63,201 bases of DNA from NCBI GenBank assembly GCA_020072585.1, contig JAIQGL010000035.1, positions 1 through 63,201 on the forward strand, given 5' to 3'. This document shows positions 19,601 to 27,413 of the stretch, piece after piece. The notes under the pieces are model-generated. The model did no database searches, was not told the origin of the DNA, and worked only from the letters and a program-made list of their open reading frames with translations. Source of the DNA: Terriglobia bacterium. Its GTDB lineage: Bacteria > Acidobacteriota > Terriglobia > Terriglobales > Acidobacteriaceae. Each line of letters begins with the position of its first letter. Positions within the stretch are counted from its first letter, which is position 1. Made by a program: the position numbers and the translations under genes.

Positions 19601-21632
19601 TTTTACTTATCACCCGGACCACTTTGACGCCCATTTTGTGGAACTTCTGGGCCGCCGCTTTATGCGCCTGCTTGCGGCCTATGCCACTGCTCCCGATCAA
19701 CCTGTCAATGGCATCGATTTGCTCGACGCACGCGAACGCCGGCAGATTGTAGTGGAATTCAACCAGACACATACAGAATATCCTCGCAACAAAACCATGA
19801 TGGAGTTGTTTGCGGAGCAGGTCCAGCGCCGAGGGGAAGAACTGGCGGTGATCTGCGGCCAGGAGAAAATCAGCTATGCCGACCTGGATCGCCGTTCGAA
19901 TCAGCTGGGACATTATTTATGGAACCTGGGCGTCGGTCCGGAAAAGCTGGTGGGCATCAGCGTGGAGCGTTCTATACACATGGTGCTCGCAATGGTGGGC
20001 ATTCTCAAAGCCGGAGGAGCGTATGTCCCCATCGATCCCGCATATCCACCGGATCGGCTGCGCTTCATGGCGGAGGATTCTGACATTGGAGTTTGGCTGA
20101 CACAAGGGCACCTGGCCCATCGCATCCCACAGTTGAAGGCGCGTGTGGTCTGCCTTGATCGTGATTGGGACGAGATTGCGCAGCAAAGCGGCGACAGTTT
20201 TCGAACCCAGGTGTTTCCGGAAAACCTTGCCTATGTAATTTATACGTCGGGTTCGACGGGACAGCCTAAAGCTGCAGCGGTAAGCCATTGCAGCATGATC
20301 CGGCTGCTGCGCGAGACCAACTACATCCAATTTCAGGGCGATGAGGTGGTGGCCCAGACCGTCAACATGTCCTTTGATCCCTCCACATTTGAGATATGGG
20401 GAGCGTTGTTGAATGGATGCCGGCTGGCGATCATCGGCAATGAAGTGCTGCTGGATGTAGAAAGATTTGCGGCAGAGATCATAGACAAGGGTGTGCAAGT
20501 CATGTTTCTGGCAACAGCCTTGTTTAACGAAGTGGGACGCCTCAAACCCGCCATGTTCAATTCGGTGAAGAGCCTGCTGTTTGGAGGGGAGGCCGTTTAT
20601 CCCGTAACAGCGGCTGCCGTACTTGAACATGGAGGGCCGGAGCGGCTTGTGAACGCCTATGGGCCTGCCGAGTGCACCACATTCAGCGGTTGGTATGTCG
20701 CAAGACAAGTAGCCAGGGATGCTGTAAGTGTGCCTATCGGCAAACCGGTCGCAAATACCCAGCTCTATGTGCTGGACCGCAACATGAACCTTGAGCCCAT
20801 CGGAATCATGGGCAAGTTGTACATCGGTGGCGAAGGACTGGCGCGAGGCTATTGGAGAAGGCCGGAATTAACAGCAGAGAGATTTGTTCCCGATCCTTAT
20901 GGCCAACCGGGAGGACGTCTTTACATCAGTGGGGACCTTGCTCGTTGGATGGAAGATGGCAATCTGGAATTCTTTGGCCGTGAGGACAATCAGATCAAGA
21001 TACGCGGCTTCCGGGTGGAGCTGGGCGAGATTGAGGTTGCACTGCTACAGCATGGCGGAGTACGCAACTGTGCTGTGCTCATGAAGACCCTCGGTAGTGG
21101 CAAGCAGCTGGTGGCCTACATCTCTGGTGAAGCGAAGGTTGACGAGTTAAAGAATTACTTGAAAGCTAAGCTGCCCGAGTACATGGTGCCGGGTATCTAC
21201 GTGATGTTGCCCGAGTTGCCACTCAACACTAATGGCAAGGTAGATCGCAGAGCTCTTCCGGAGGTAGAAGATAGCGTGCTCCCGGAGATAGAGGAGGGCG
21301 CTTCGGAAGAGATTACTCCTGTCGAGGAGCTGCTTGCAGATCTTTGGAAGGAGGTTCTGGGAGTTGCGCGCGTCTCAGTGCGCTCCAATTTTTACGATCT
21401 GGGCGGACACTCCCTGCTCGCGCTCCGCGTAGTATCCCGGATCAATGACTATTTCCAGACAGGGCTTTCGGTGCGTATGCTTCTTGAATATCCAGTGTTG
21501 ATGGAGTTTGCGCAAAGACTGCGTTCCGTTTCGACGCGTCCCGTCCAGGAAATGGAAAAAATGGCCAGGATTGGGCTGATGGTCCGCAGGATGACACCTG
21601 AGCAACGCAAAGCCGCCCTTTCCGCACAATGA
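13638..21632 (+). CDS. Non-ribosomal peptide synthetase, C-A-T-E-C-A-T
   Basis: 2664 residues, two modules. C domain 53-495 (HHLITDF at 185-191, Gly of HHxxxDG replaced by Phe); A domain 510-1005 (YTSGSTGTPKG, VYGPTE, NGKLDR); carrier with LGGDS, Ser1049, the form usual before epimerisation domains; E domain 1100-1560 (HHLAVDG at 1237-1243, EGHGRE at 1381-1386); C domain 1588-2035 with canonical HHILVDG, expected to take a D-configured donor; A domain about 2045-2520 (AYGPAE); carrier Ser2592 and a 72-residue tail. Pocket residues read by eye are D-A-F-F-I-A-V-T-F and D-P-F-F-L-G-A-T-F, suggesting aliphatic substrates, weakly. The first C domain probably accepts the polyketide chain. There is no thioesterase or reductase domain. 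It begins 139 bp after the FkbH-like gene, behind GGGAG. Confidence 0.97.
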   Translation: MSNEVHGKEPGSHQERISRLTPAQREMLEKRLRGEGPRSEPKSVIKRRPTLDYPITYEQEHLWLLHQMDPTTHYFNHSHGHRLKGDLNVAALERTINEMVRRHENFRTSMPEIDGKPRAVVAPQLQIPLELVEVPEFPVEDRYDRLQALVTAHTCRPFDIVNGPLIRATLFRVTEQDHTILITLHHLITDFVSYDLVDNEFFALYDAFSRGLPSPLPELTFQYGDFAWWLDQWMKSDEAARQADYWTRKLADLPRLDLVTDMPRPHIRTFSAVRLTWNLPEMLWLEFKQLAAAENVTRFTGFLVVFAMLLREYSGKDDIPIATPVSSRKHREMQPVIGYFLNTIVYRLDLSGNPTFRELLQRTRLTTIEAMANSDLPFEFLLNKLQAERDPSRAPLVDASYAFGNDHKPAQPPTGLAMEEFNAFYQSGWLDVNLGVNDNTDHAVVVYDYLVDLFLHSTGERMMQHFQRLFEQVTADPGRRLSDFLLLSDREQQQILTDWNDTAAPYPSTQTIPRCFAVQVAKAGSTIAVRAPETELTYGELNKRANRLAHRLIKTGVKPETAVAILMERSVDMVVATLAVLKAGGAYLPLHSAYPLERMRLIMEEAGASVLLLDRTTARRGLSHREVIVVDNHPSLEAQDDNESDPDITVDPDQLAYVIYTSGSTGTPKGVAVTHRNVLSLAFDRSWREGSLERVLFHSSHAFDASTFEIWVPLLRGKQVIIAPPGELDSAAYRRLFQEEKVTSTFLTATLFNALAQESPGCFSGVPEIWAGGDVVPAVAVQRLHEHCPETRVCNVYGPTETTTFATYYAVPNREKLTGNVPIGRAMDNHQVYVLDSFFKPVPVGIPGQLFISGDGVARGYLRRPDLTAERFIPNPFGNFGGRMYCTGDRVRWREDGQIEFLGRTDQQVKLRGYRIELTEIEVALLGCSGVGQAAVIMHSASRGEKRLVAYVVPAPGQSLNSLELRESLAHMLPSYMVPAFITILSSLPLNSNGKLDRKRLPAPEVTRSGSGRRPRTHAEEVLCSLMMRVLSVSHITPDDNFFALGGDSILAFQLVSRARKSGLILSLRDVFEQPTIEALAGISRAQDMVAAVPDVGIGAMPPTPIICWFLESGGTLNRFSQSIVLQVPANLERQHLVNALQTILDHHDALRLRFTGGERRREEWKLEVQAQGTVRAESCLHAIDIARLDDDACSQTIAEEAQAAARRLSAESGLMLQAVWFDAGRSSSGRLLLSIHHLAVDGVSWRILVPDFVAAYAAIAAGHPPSLEPCPVSFRGWAERLSREALNPERVKELSFWTDMLKDAQELVPSQQLVHSRDTVGSAHQIALTLPPNVTAPLLNRVAGAFHARINDVLLTGLVLSILKWQKDSGDGTSVLIDMEGHGRESIFDGIDLSRTVGFFTTIFPVHLDPGSLDLEEAWMGGEALGRALKSIKEQLRSIPDNGIGYGLLRYLNPETAPVLSRLPKSQIDFNYLGRFPVAEAADWTPSESFSGGLDPEMAFHHPLQVDSMVLERAAGPELTAIWTWMPGIFSEKDVRLLADGWFHMLEALVQHSEQPEAGGLSPSDVPLVALSQSEIDRLESEHGEIEDILPLTPLQEGMLFFAFYDAAGPDIYNVQIMLKLEGLLDEKALHDAAKALLGRHKNLCVAFEYKDLDRPVQIIPKDFSLPWNTLDLSALEPQQRDRSWAELVQRDRLARFSPNVSPLFRFLLVRFAPEESRLLITTHHILVDGWSVPLMIPELQTLYEHHGSAAALPRVTAYRDYLAWLASRDRSAAEAAWREALAGLEEGTRMSPLASLGEPKIPERIIVDLDEELTRQLTEQARARNLTVNTIVQGAWAVLLSRHTGRQDVVFGSTVNGRSPEIAGVESMIGLLINTVPTRVTLRSADSFSDLVSRLNQEQSRLLAHQYLGLVEIQRLTRLHELFDTLVVFENFPRGTEDKSRTEDKDRTEVDAQPSGGLRFTVMDLNDAAHYPLTVVVAPGRRLSVYFTYHPDHFDAHFVELLGRRFMRLLAAYATAPDQPVNGIDLLDARERRQIVVEFNQTHTEYPRNKTMMELFAEQVQRRGEELAVICGQEKISYADLDRRSNQLGHYLWNLGVGPEKLVGISVERSIHMVLAMVGILKAGGAYVPIDPAYPPDRLRFMAEDSDIGVWLTQGHLAHRIPQLKARVVCLDRDWDEIAQQSGDSFRTQVFPENLAYVIYTSGSTGQPKAAAVSHCSMIRLLRETNYIQFQGDEVVAQTVNMSFDPSTFEIWGALLNGCRLAIIGNEVLLDVERFAAEIIDKGVQVMFLATALFNEVGRLKPAMFNSVKSLLFGGEAVYPVTAAAVLEHGGPERLVNAYGPAECTTFSGWYVARQVARDAVSVPIGKPVANTQLYVLDRNMNLEPIGIMGKLYIGGEGLARGYWRRPELTAERFVPDPYGQPGGRLYISGDLARWMEDGNLEFFGREDNQIKIRGFRVELGEIEVALLQHGGVRNCAVLMKTLGSGKQLVAYISGEAKVDELKNYLKAKLPEYMVPGIYVMLPELPLNTNGKVDRRALPEVEDSVLPEIEEGASEEITPVEELLADLWKEVLGVARVSVRSNFYDLGGHSLLALRVVSRINDYFQTGLSVRMLLEYPVLMEFAQRLRSVSTRPVQEMEKMARIGLMVRRMTPEQRKAALSAQ

Positions 21633-21750
21633 ACTCGCGTTTGCGCCGAGGGATTTCGGTAGTGAGTCAAGTTTCCATGAAATGGACCCACCACCTGCTT
21701 GATTTGATTTAAATCGATTTGAATTTGCTGATCCACAATCCGGAGGTTGA

Positions 21751-24186
21751 ATGCTTTCTCTCGCACAGAATCTTCGATTTGCACTTCGCAGGTTAAAAAA
21801 TAATCCCGGATTCACCTTTGTAGCTGTGCTCACGCTGGCGTTGGGAGTCGGCGCGAATACCGCGATATTCAGCATCGTCAATGCTGTCCTGCTTCGGCCT
21901 CTTCCATATCGTGATCCGCAAAGACTCATGTTGCTTGCTGAGCATTGGCCGCAGTTCCCCAGGCTGTCGCTCTCCTATCTCAATTACAAGGACTGGCGCG
22001 ATCAGAGCCATTCCTTTGAAGCAGTAGGAGCGGTACGGAACAATCAGATGACGATGACGGGGGCCGCCGAAGCCGAACGGCTGCCCTCGCAAAATGTTAC
22101 TGCCAATCTTTTTGACCTGTTAGGAATCAAGCCGGAGTTGGGCCGAGGCTTCTCTGACTCGGAAGATAGGCCGGGGGCTCCCCCTATGGCGCTCATCAGC
22201 CATAGCCTTTGGGAACGGCGGTTTTCGTCTTCTCCCGGTGTGCTCGGCCAGACCATAACACTGGATAATCAGAGTTATTCCATTATCGGTGTGATGCCAC
22301 CCCAGTTCGAGATTCTTCAGCAGGCGGCAGATGTCTTCCTGCCGTTCGAGCCCTGGGCCAGAACGCTGCCGGATGATCGTAGCTGGCATCCCGGAATCTT
22401 GCCAATAGCCCGTCTGAAACCGGGTGTTTCACTCGAGCAGGCACGCTCGGAGATAGCTGTTATTGCCAAACGGCTGGAGCAGAAATATCCGGCAACCAAC
22501 AACAATGTGACATCGCTGGTCGATCCCATGCTGGAGCAGATTGTGCAGAACGTTCACACCGCGCTTTGGGTCCTGATCGGCGCAGTGGGAGTTGTGCTCC
22601 TGATTGCCTGTGCCAATGTTGCCAATCTTCTGCTCGTTCGCGCCACTGGCCGGCGGCGAGAGATGGCGGTCTGTATCGCTCTGGGGGCCCGGCGCGCCGA
22701 CATTATTCGCCAGCTATTGACGGAAAGCATCCTGGTGGCTGTTGCTGGTGGCGTTCTGGGGCTTGCCCTGGCTTGGGCCGCAGTACCTCTTTTAGTGCGG
22801 CTGGCGGGAAGCAGCCTCCCCCGCAGCAATAGCATTTCTATTGATTTGTGGGTACTGGGCTTTACTGCCCTGATTGCATTTGTTGCCGGCATCCTGTTCG
22901 GGCTGGCTCCCGCGCGCCACGCATGGAGCATCGACCTGCGTGAAACCCTGAATGAGACCAACCGCGGTGGGTCTGTGCGCGCCGTTTTGCGCACACGCGC
23001 GGTCCTGGTTGTTTCTGAGATCGCTTTGGCAATGTTGCTGCTGGTCGGGGCCGGTCTTCTGTTTAAGAGCTTCGCGCGCCTGTCGCAGGTTTCTCCGGGT
23101 TTCTCTACCGATCACATCTTGATCGCGAATATAGTGCGTTCGCCTGCCGCGTACAGTGACCGGAATGTGCGCTTGAACTTCTTTGACCGCCTTTTTGAGC
23201 AAGTGTCGGCTTTGCCCGGTGTGCGCTCGGTTGGGGCTGTGTCCGTTCTGCCTGTAACCGGCACTGGGTCGGCTCTCCACTTTAATATTCAGGGACGGCC
23301 TCCCGGGTCCCCTGCGGAATACACGATCAGCGGCTATCGTGTGGTCAGTGCAGGCTACTTAAAAGCGATGGGAGTGCCGCTTATCTCCGGCAGGTGGGTT
23401 GAGGATCGCGACCGCGAAGGAGCCCCCGCAGTAGTGGTAGTGAATTCCAGTTTCGCGCATACCCATTTTCCGAACCAATCGCCGATCGGACAGCACATCC
23501 AGGTTGGAGCCATGCCTAATCCCAACCCCGCCGTTCCCTGGATGGAGATTGTCGGGATCGTTGCTGATGTGAAGCAGTCTCTGGCCAGCGAGTCTTCTTC
23601 AGAGATGTATCTCCCTTATCGCCAGGCGGACCAGGTACTTCCAGTCACGACGCTGTCCCTGGTTGTGCGCACCGCCGGGGACCCTTTGGCGCAGACCCAT
23701 TCCTTACGCTCGGTAGTACATGACATTGATCCTAATCAACCGATTACCGCAATCCGAAGCATGGAAGAGAACATCGCGCAGTCCATCTCTCAGCCGCGAT
23801 TTCGCACCGTTCTGTTGGCGGTCTTTGCCGGCATCGCTTTGGTGCTTGCAGCGGTTGGCATTTTCGGCGTCATGGCATACTCGGTTGCTCAGCGCACTCG
23901 GGAACTTGGACTGCGGATGGCGCTGGGGGCGTCGCGGGGCCGGATCCTGCAATTGGTCATGGCGAATGGTGTGCGCCTGACGCTGGTGGGTGTAGCCATT
24001 GGACTGGCGGCCACATTCCTCCTCACTCGCTATGTGTCTAGTTTGTTATTCAACGTTCCTGCTTACGATCCCATGACGTTGGTGGGTGTGGTTGCAGCAT
24101 TGATTGTTATTTCACTCTGCGCTTGTTACCTTCCCGCCCGGCGCGCCACCTTGGTTGATCCGATTGTGGCCCTGAGAGAAGAGTAA
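21751..24186 (+). CDS. MacB/FtsX-type ABC permease without ATPase (ADOP)
   Basis: 811-residue membrane protein with the duplicated MacB-like arrangement: N-terminal membrane anchor and MacB periplasmic core ([20 protein letters not shown] near residue 30), an FtsX block around 270-400 ([20 protein letters not shown]), a second core domain, and a C-terminal FtsX block ([19 protein letters not shown]). No Walker motifs are present; the ATPase would be encoded elsewhere. This 'acidobacterial duplicated orphan permease' form is very common in Acidobacteriota. It starts 118 bp after the second NRPS behind CCGGAGG. Its position suggests product export or self-protection, but many such genes are not linked to biosynthesis. 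Confidence 0.92.
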   Translation: MLSLAQNLRFALRRLKNNPGFTFVAVLTLALGVGANTAIFSIVNAVLLRPLPYRDPQRLMLLAEHWPQFPRLSLSYLNYKDWRDQSHSFEAVGAVRNNQMTMTGAAEAERLPSQNVTANLFDLLGIKPELGRGFSDSEDRPGAPPMALISHSLWERRFSSSPGVLGQTITLDNQSYSIIGVMPPQFEILQQAADVFLPFEPWARTLPDDRSWHPGILPIARLKPGVSLEQARSEIAVIAKRLEQKYPATNNNVTSLVDPMLEQIVQNVHTALWVLIGAVGVVLLIACANVANLLLVRATGRRREMAVCIALGARRADIIRQLLTESILVAVAGGVLGLALAWAAVPLLVRLAGSSLPRSNSISIDLWVLGFTALIAFVAGILFGLAPARHAWSIDLRETLNETNRGGSVRAVLRTRAVLVVSEIALAMLLLVGAGLLFKSFARLSQVSPGFSTDHILIANIVRSPAAYSDRNVRLNFFDRLFEQVSALPGVRSVGAVSVLPVTGTGSALHFNIQGRPPGSPAEYTISGYRVVSAGYLKAMGVPLISGRWVEDRDREGAPAVVVVNSSFAHTHFPNQSPIGQHIQVGAMPNPNPAVPWMEIVGIVADVKQSLASESSSEMYLPYRQADQVLPVTTLSLVVRTAGDPLAQTHSLRSVVHDIDPNQPITAIRSMEENIAQSISQPRFRTVLLAVFAGIALVLAAVGIFGVMAYSVAQRTRELGLRMALGASRGRILQLVMANGVRLTLVGVAIGLAATFLLTRYVSSLLFNVPAYDPMTLVGVVAALIVISLCACYLPARRATLVDPIVALREE

Positions 24187-24209
24187 CAGGACGAAGCGGA
24201 ACAAGTTTC

Positions 24210-25301
24210 ATGGACGCAACCATCTTGATCATCGGCAGCGGATCTTTGGCGCGGGCCATCTCTTATTCTTTGGCTCTATTGCTATCTCGGCCTCATCGCG
24301 TGATCGTTTGTGCCCGGTCCAGAGATCAATTGAATGAGATCATCTATGTCTCACGCGCCAAGGCTGCAAGCGCGCAATCGCCGGTGAAATTCGACTCCGT
24401 CGAATTTGATGCCGAATCAGGTGATGTCGGCAGTCTGCTTTCATCATTACAACCTGACATACTAGTGAATTGTGCTTCCTATTACTCTCCCTGGGAGTGG
24501 ATTCACCAGCCTTCATCATGGACGCATCTGCTCCGCAGCGCGGGATTCGGTTTCACGTTGCCATTGCAGGCAGCTTTCGCAATCAAATTTGCTAAAGCCG
24601 TGGCAGCTCATTCACGGCCGGTGCTTTTTATCAATGGCTGCTATCCTGATGCAGTCAATCCACTCTTGCGCGCCCTGGGCCTTCCTGTATTTTGCGGCGT
24701 TGGCAATATTGCTCTTGTGGCAGCAAGCTTGCGGTCTTCTCTTGGTCTTATGCCCGGGCAGCGCTTGCAAGTCATGGCACATCACCTGCATTTATACACA
24801 CCAAAACCTGGAGTGGATGAAGCTCAGGCCTGGGTTGATGGGAAGCATTGCGAGAACGTAACCGGCTTGCTGGTAAACCAGCGGACAAGCAGTGGCCTGG
24901 AGGTCAATAAAGTAATTGGATGTACAGCCGCTGTTTTGCTGCGCAACATCATTGACGGACGCGATGTGGAAACCCACGTACCCGGCCCATTTGGGCTTCC
25001 CGGAGGATATCCGGTGCACGTAGTGGGTGCACGCATGGAACTGAATTTACCGGCTAATCTTTCAGAATGTGAGGCAATTGCATGGAATGAAAGAATTGCA
25101 GTCGCGGATGGAGTGAAAATACTTTCCAATGGAAACGTGGAATTCGGGGAAGAGACGAAGCTTGCGTTCAGGCAATATCTACCCCGAATATCTGACGGCT
25201 TTCGCGCCAGCGAGATAGATAAAGTCACACAATCAATGCTGGAACTCCGGGAGAGGCTGACAAGGGAGAAGGTCCAACTACACAAGGCTTACAATACATG
25301 A
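24210..25301 (+). CDS. Rossmann-fold NAD(P)-binding protein, substrate unknown
   Basis: 363 residues. The N-terminus has a dinucleotide-binding motif (LIIGSGSLARAIS, about 6-18) followed by a long alpha/beta region (DILVNCASYYSPW) that recalls saccharopine-dehydrogenase-like or opine-type proteins. I do not recognise a specific family. No signal peptide or membrane segment is seen. It starts 23 bp after the permease stop, so co-transcription with the NRPS cluster is plausible and a tailoring or precursor-forming redox step is a reasonable guess. It ends convergently with the minus-strand beta-hydroxylase gene. Confidence 0.75.
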   Translation: MDATILIIGSGSLARAISYSLALLLSRPHRVIVCARSRDQLNEIIYVSRAKAASAQSPVKFDSVEFDAESGDVGSLLSSLQPDILVNCASYYSPWEWIHQPSSWTHLLRSAGFGFTLPLQAAFAIKFAKAVAAHSRPVLFINGCYPDAVNPLLRALGLPVFCGVGNIALVAASLRSSLGLMPGQRLQVMAHHLHLYTPKPGVDEAQAWVDGKHCENVTGLLVNQRTSSGLEVNKVIGCTAAVLLRNIIDGRDVETHVPGPFGLPGGYPVHVVGARMELNLPANLSECEAIAWNERIAVADGVKILSNGNVEFGEETKLAFRQYLPRISDGFRASEIDKVTQSMLELRERLTREKVQLHKAYNT

Positions 25302-25388
25302 AGCCTGGTCAACCGTTAGCTGAGATAGCGCGCCGCTGACAACAAGGTTAAGAAAATTGGGGAACTGGACGCTTGAAAGATGCGATCT

Positions 25389-27032
25389 CTATGATGTGAC
25401 TGCAACTGGCGTCGTTACCATAGGACGACGGTGACCACCTTTTTCCCGCAGAATCTCCTTTTCTCCGAACAACCTCTCGGCAATGATTCCTTGTTCCTGG
25501 CAGGACTGGATGAGCCGGTTCGATTCGACAATGGGGCGAGACTCCTCTGTGTATTTGATGCTCATAATGTAGTTCAGCCACGGCTCCTGCCCCATGGCGT
25601 ACACATAGACTTCGCGGCAGTGGAAAAGGTCCACAATGTGTCTGGCTTGTTCGTAGTTGGAACCGGCCAGGCGCCGTGATTCGTCCATGGAACGCTCGAC
25701 CCGTTGGGTGAGCAATGGCCCGTAGAGCCAACTCAAGGGCGCGCCATTACATTCCATGCCGAGAAATAATGCGTCTATATTGCCGGTTTCACGATGAATA
25801 TGTTCATAGAGCCGGGGCTCAATATTGCAGGAGTCAGCCGCAAACAAGAGCGTGTGCGGGCCCACCCGCACTAGCCAGGCCATTTTGCTTTGGATGTCGA
25901 GGTCCGCATGTTCGCCGAAGAAAGGCAAGCCCGTAATAGACACCTGGCTGTCGCGGAGTTCTTCCATTTCCGTGATCTCAATGACATTCCTGAATCCACA
26001 ATTCTTGAGAAGCAGTTTGAGCGATGGATCTTGAAGGTGCCCGCCTCCATTGCGTGGGACAACAATGTTCTTCACTTTATGCCGGATCTGCAGGAGTGTC
26101 TCAAAGAGCACGTGATCCTGATGATTATGGGTGATCAGGACATAATCGATCTTCTCCGGCAGGTCGAGATAGGTATAGCGTGAGATGTCGCTTTCGTAGG
26201 TATAGCTCAGTACCGGATCAAACAGCATCGAAATGCCGTTGGACTCAATGAGAATGCAGGCGTGGCCAAAATACCGCCAGCGCACGCCAGGCCCCATATA
26301 AGGCACATAGGGCGATGGAGATTCCATAGTCAGAAAGGACTGGAGGAGGGCGTCCTGCGCGTCTCCCGCTTGCACTATTTCTTTGATTACCGGCCAAGGC
26401 TGCGGTTCAGTTTTGAGACGGAATAAGCGGTCAACAGAGTCATCATCGAATGGGCGCCGCAAATGCAATGTGTCATCGGATTCAAGCCGGGGCGTGCTCA
26501 AGACAAAAGGACGGTCATCATTCTGGATGAGCGATAGAAACAGGCTCTGCTGCGAACGATCATAATATTTACTTTTATAGAGCAGTGGTTCCACCAGCCG
26601 AAAAGACGGATGATTGTTCAGGTCGTAAACGAGTTCGACATAGCCCCGCAGGATGTCCGGTATTTTCAGATAGAGCGGCTGGAGAGAATATCCTTTGGCG
26701 GTCTCCCGCAGTATTGCATCCAATGTTGCCAGCGCGGCCGATAACTCCAGCAAATGCGCACGCTCTTTCCTGATGCGGTCACGCAGAGACCGGATCTCGT
26801 CAACGCGCTTGCCATCGTAGTCGATAAAAGGCCCGCCCATCATTTTGGGATTTTTAACTGCATTTGCGTGAATTAGGGGATTCGCAATATAGGAATCCAT
26901 GATCTTCAGGTGCCGCTCAGTGATATTGCGCGCTGCGGTTGCAGGTGGAATGAGATAAGGCCATGCATACCAATGATCAACTAGAGGTTCCACCTGAATG
27001 TTCTGACGAAGATAAAAATTATCGTGGTCCAT
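25389..27032 (-). CDS. CmlA-type diiron beta-hydroxylase acting on carrier-bound amino acids
   Basis: 547 residues. The N-terminal ~250 residues (VEPLVDHWYAWPYLIPPAT near 14-32, PLIHANAV, GGPFIDYDG) match the pattern I know from CmlA-family proteins, and the C-terminal part is a metallo-beta-lactamase fold. Candidate ligands are His302, His304, Asp306, His307 (HNHQDH), Glu374 (FGEHAD) and Asp400 (AADSC). As I recall, CmlA uses His305, His307, Asp309, His310, Glu377 and Asp403, so all six keep one offset of three. CmlA hydroxylates the beta-carbon of an aminoacyl group on an NRPS carrier. The ATG at 27032 is chosen because GGAAG lies just upstream; an in-frame TTG at 27065 has no such support. 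It faces the NRPS operon tail to tail and probably tailors one of its residues. Confidence 0.88.
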   Translation of the reverse strand: MDHDNFYLRQNIQVEPLVDHWYAWPYLIPPATAARNITERHLKIMDSYIANPLIHANAVKNPKMMGGPFIDYDGKRVDEIRSLRDRIRKERAHLLELSAALATLDAILRETAKGYSLQPLYLKIPDILRGYVELVYDLNNHPSFRLVEPLLYKSKYYDRSQQSLFLSLIQNDDRPFVLSTPRLESDDTLHLRRPFDDDSVDRLFRLKTEPQPWPVIKEIVQAGDAQDALLQSFLTMESPSPYVPYMGPGVRWRYFGHACILIESNGISMLFDPVLSYTYESDISRYTYLDLPEKIDYVLITHNHQDHVLFETLLQIRHKVKNIVVPRNGGGHLQDPSLKLLLKNCGFRNVIEITEMEELRDSQVSITGLPFFGEHADLDIQSKMAWLVRVGPHTLLFAADSCNIEPRLYEHIHRETGNIDALFLGMECNGAPLSWLYGPLLTQRVERSMDESRRLAGSNYEQARHIVDLFHCREVYVYAMGQEPWLNYIMSIKYTEESRPIVESNRLIQSCQEQGIIAERLFGEKEILREKGGHRRPMVTTPVAVTS

Positions 27033-27413
27033 CGATGGGTCTTCCTTTTCCGGATTGACGGGCAATTCGAACTGGCCCTTCCGATTATGACGGCCATAAT
27101 ATTATTCGCTCGATTGTCCAACTTAGCAATCATCGCAACTCCATAAATACTTGGAACAGAGCGAGGCTCGGGCCATGTTTTCGTACCAACGAGCGCAGCG
27201 GCGCACAGCAAAATCAGAGAACTTCCCGAAATGGTGTGGGTGAAGAAGTTTATAAATTACCGGGTCAGCCTTGCCCAAGTAACTACTTTATAACCCACGG
27301 CTCTCCCAGTTGCGGTTTGATTTGCGTGATCGGCAAAGGGACTCGCTTATATTCGGGGGAGGGATAGCTTGTGTCCTATTAATGACCAGACCAAGGTGCT
27401 GACCGGATCGCGA
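27033..27413. promoter_or_regulatory. Intergenic upstream region of the beta-hydroxylase gene
   Basis: 381 bp without a credible gene, between the start of the beta-hydroxylase and the end of the giant repeat protein, both on the minus strand. It must hold the promoter of the beta-hydroxylase gene. I see a short AT-rich stretch near 27096-27112 (ATAATATTATT) that could be part of it, and the ribosome binding site GGAAG near 27042. No convincing -35/-10 pair, terminator hairpin or operator stands out. Confidence 0.4.
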
